The notes under the pieces: generated by a model
Databases searched by the model: none
The model's input: only the letters and a program-made list of their open reading frames with translations
Told to the model about the DNA's origin: nothing
DNA from: an uncultured Methanobrevibacter sp.
GTDB lineage: Archaea > Methanobacteriota > Methanobacteria > Methanobacteriales > Methanobacteriaceae
Direction: 5' to 3'
Assembly (NCBI RefSeq): GCF_937906425.1
Contig: NZ_CALCYR010000162.1
Coordinates: 1-6,414, forward strand
DNA: 6,414 nucleotides
Shown: positions 4,938 to 6,414 of the stretch, piece after piece
Layout: each line of letters begins with the position of its first letter
Numbering within the stretch: the stretch's first letter is position 1
Translations under genes and position numbers: made by a program

Positions 4938-6221
4938 CTATTCAATGTCTTTGTCTAATCTTACCTTGACTGAATTTGCATGTGCAAAGAATCCTTCGTA
5001 TTCAGCTATTGGGAGAATTGTTTTAGCCAATTCCTCAATTCCCTCTTTTGTAATTGTCTGAACAGTAGGTTTCTTAAGGAATGATTCTGTTGAAAGACCT
5101 GAATACATTTTAGCCCCTCCGCTTGTTGGAAGAACGTGATTTGTACCTGAACCATAGTCTCCAGCAGCTACAGGTGAGTATTTTCCAAGGAAAATTGATC
5201 CTGCATTTTTGATTTTGCCTAAAACTTCCTCATCATCCTTTGTGCTTATGATCAGGTGTTCCGGAGCATAGGTATTTGTAAAGTCAATTGCCTCCTCCAT
5301 ATCCTTACAGAGAATGATATGGCCATGCTTTTCAAGGGATTCCTGAATGATTTCCTTTCTAACAGCATCTTCAGCATACTTTTCAATAAGTTCTCTGGAT
5401 TTTTCAGCTATTTCGTCGTCATCTGTTACAAGGAAGCATGACGCTTCAGGATCATGCTCTGCCTGTGAAAGGAAGTCATGAGCAAGGTATTCCGGGACAG
5501 CTGTTTTGTCTGCAAGAACCAGTACTTCAGATGGTCCTGCCGGAAATTCAATGTCAACATCACCATAAACAAGTTTTTTAGCACCTGTTACAAAAACGTT
5601 ACCTGGGCCTACAATCTTTTCAACCTTTTCAATGGATTCGGTTCCATAAGCCATTGCAGCTATTGCCTGTGAACCTCCGCACTTGTAGATTTCATCAGCT
5701 CCAGATAAATCAGCAGCAACTAAAATTGCATCCAATATTTTACCATCCTCTCCGGGCGGAGTACAACAGATAACTCTTTCCACTCCAGCTATTTTTGCAG
5801 GAATGACCTCCATTAAAATGGATGATGGATAAGCGGCTCTTCCGCCAGGAATATAACAGCCTACACTGTTTATCGGTCTAATTATTTGACCTGCAGTAAT
5901 TCCAGTATTCACTTCCATTGACCAGTCCTCTGGAATTTGAGCCTTATGGAATTTTTCTATGTTTTTGGATGCGGATTTAAGCGCTTCTATAAGATTATCA
6001 TCTAGATTATTATAAGCTTCTTTAATCTCCTCATCGGAAACCTGTAAATTTTCTAATTCCGCCTTATCAAATTTTGCAGTATATCTTTTTACAGCTTCGT
6101 CCTTGTTTTCCTTAACATCCAATAGAATGTCCTGGACGATGTTTAATATTTCGTTGATATCTGCCTGTGATCTTTTGATTAAATCATTTACGGTTTCCTT
6201 ATCATATTTTAGAATGTCCAT
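4938..6221 (-). CDS. hisD: Histidinol dehydrogenase
   Basis: This enzyme carries out the last two steps of histidine synthesis: L-histidinol to L-histidinal to L-histidine, using two NAD+. It is a cytoplasmic zinc enzyme that acts as a dimer in known relatives. The 427 residues match the family (about 425-435). All expected residues are present: the zinc ligands Gln253 and His256 in LSQAEHD (251-257), Asp355 in VAAGDYGSGTNH (351-362) and His414 in EGFFAHANSVKVR (409-421); and the catalytic Glu321-His322 pair in YAPEHL (318-323). Other family blocks are GCYIPGGRAAYPSSILM (121-137) and EKIVGPGNVFVTGAKK (201-216). The stop codon is TAG. The ribosome binding site is weak (GAGTGGT a few bases before the ATG), but the next Met is residue 102, so the start is safe. 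No other his gene is in the window, so it is not in a his operon here. Confidence 0.97.
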   Translation of the reverse strand: MDILKYDKETVNDLIKRSQADINEILNIVQDILLDVKENKDEAVKRYTAKFDKAELENLQVSDEEIKEAYNNLDDNLIEALKSASKNIEKFHKAQIPEDWSMEVNTGITAGQIIRPINSVGCYIPGGRAAYPSSILMEVIPAKIAGVERVICCTPPGEDGKILDAILVAADLSGADEIYKCGGSQAIAAMAYGTESIEKVEKIVGPGNVFVTGAKKLVYGDVDIEFPAGPSEVLVLADKTAVPEYLAHDFLSQAEHDPEASCFLVTDDDEIAEKSRELIEKYAEDAVRKEIIQESLEKHGHIILCKDMEEAIDFTNTYAPEHLIISTKDDEEVLGKIKNAGSIFLGKYSPVAAGDYGSGTNHVLPTSGGAKMYSGLSTESFLKKPTVQTITKEGIEELAKTILPIAEYEGFFAHANSVKVRLDKDIE

Positions 6222-6278
6222 TCTACCACTCTTTTAAATAAATCGGATTTAATTTATTTAATTAATTTAATCAAATAT

Positions 6279-6307
6279 TGTATAATATTGTGTATAGTAT
6301 TTATACA
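6279..6307. promoter_or_regulatory. Operator-like dyad upstream of hisD
   Basis: TGTATAA (6279-6285) and its exact complement TTATACA (6301-6307) are separated by 15 bases. A third TGTATA half-site at 6291-6296 lies 12 bases from the first in the same direction. With the TATA-like box at 6331-6338, the dyad would fall on the predicted transcription start, a typical place for a repressor site. No regulator gene is in the window. Short A/T palindromes are common in such DNA, so the call is tentative. Confidence 0.3.
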
Positions 6308-6330
6308 TAGTTAATTATTATTTTTATGTA

Positions 6331-6338
6331 TTATATAA
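6331..6338 (-). promoter_or_regulatory. Candidate TATA box of hisD
   Basis: The symmetric box TTATATAA lies about 110 bases before the hisD ATG. A start about 25 bases downstream would be near 6306 and give a leader of roughly 85 bases. Other A/T-rich boxes closer to the gene cannot be excluded. Beyond it, 6339-6414 shows no gene and no clear signal. Confidence 0.3.
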
Positions 6339-6414
6339 GTTTTTGATAAAATACTGTTTTTTTGAAAAAAATTTAGTTTGTTAATAATTTATAGGTCTTT
6401 TAGCATTGATTTTT

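Noticed and set aside
4938..4940. TAG stop of hisD as a possible pyrrolysine codon
   Set aside because: The protein already has the full family length and C-terminus at this point, and pyrrolysine use is not known in this order.

Overview
The window looks like a piece of a host-associated methanogen genome of the order Methanobacteriales, most like Methanobrevibacter (Methanosphaera is the alternative). This rests on four things seen in the sequence: very A+T-rich DNA, with intergenic stretches made almost only of A and T; an archaeal-type aspartyl-tRNA synthetase; a short membrane-anchored protein resembling the DUF4012 proteins of these methanogens; and Shine-Dalgarno sequences 6-7 bases before the starts of four of the five genes. 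The genus is an inference from composition and protein resemblance, not a database match.

Layout: bases 1-75 are a 10-bp tandem repeat, followed by one forward gene for a small class I SAM-dependent methyltransferase of unknown target (104-634). It converges on a reverse-strand gene for a membrane-anchored DUF4012-like protein (901-1620, start moved in from an upstream ATG). The gap between them (635-900) holds T-tracts, three imperfect copies of a ~50-bp repeat and a nested inverted repeat that reads as a terminator in both directions. To the right, all genes are on the reverse strand: a BaiN/HI0933-family flavoprotein (1881-3203), aspartate--tRNA(Asp/Asn) ligase aspS (3515-4837, GTG start) and histidinol dehydrogenase hisD (4938-6221). 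The 3204-3514 gap carries an aspS terminator hairpin and four copies of an exact-period 20-bp repeat. The DNA upstream of hisD (6222-6414) carries a TATA-like box and an operator-like dyad.

The genes do not form one pathway. hisD makes histidine. AspS has the two anticodon-contacting residues (His33, Pro92) expected of a non-discriminating enzyme, which would also load tRNA(Asn) with Asp for later amidation. The methyltransferase, the flavoprotein and the DUF4012 protein have no assignable substrate. Transcription probably runs right to left as hisD (perhaps reading into aspS), a stop after aspS, then the flavoprotein gene (perhaps reading into the DUF4012 gene), ending at the bidirectional terminator.

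I found no mobile element, CRISPR array, defence system or RNA gene. The most unusual content is intergenic: three different tandem repeats with periods of 10, 20 and about 50 bp.
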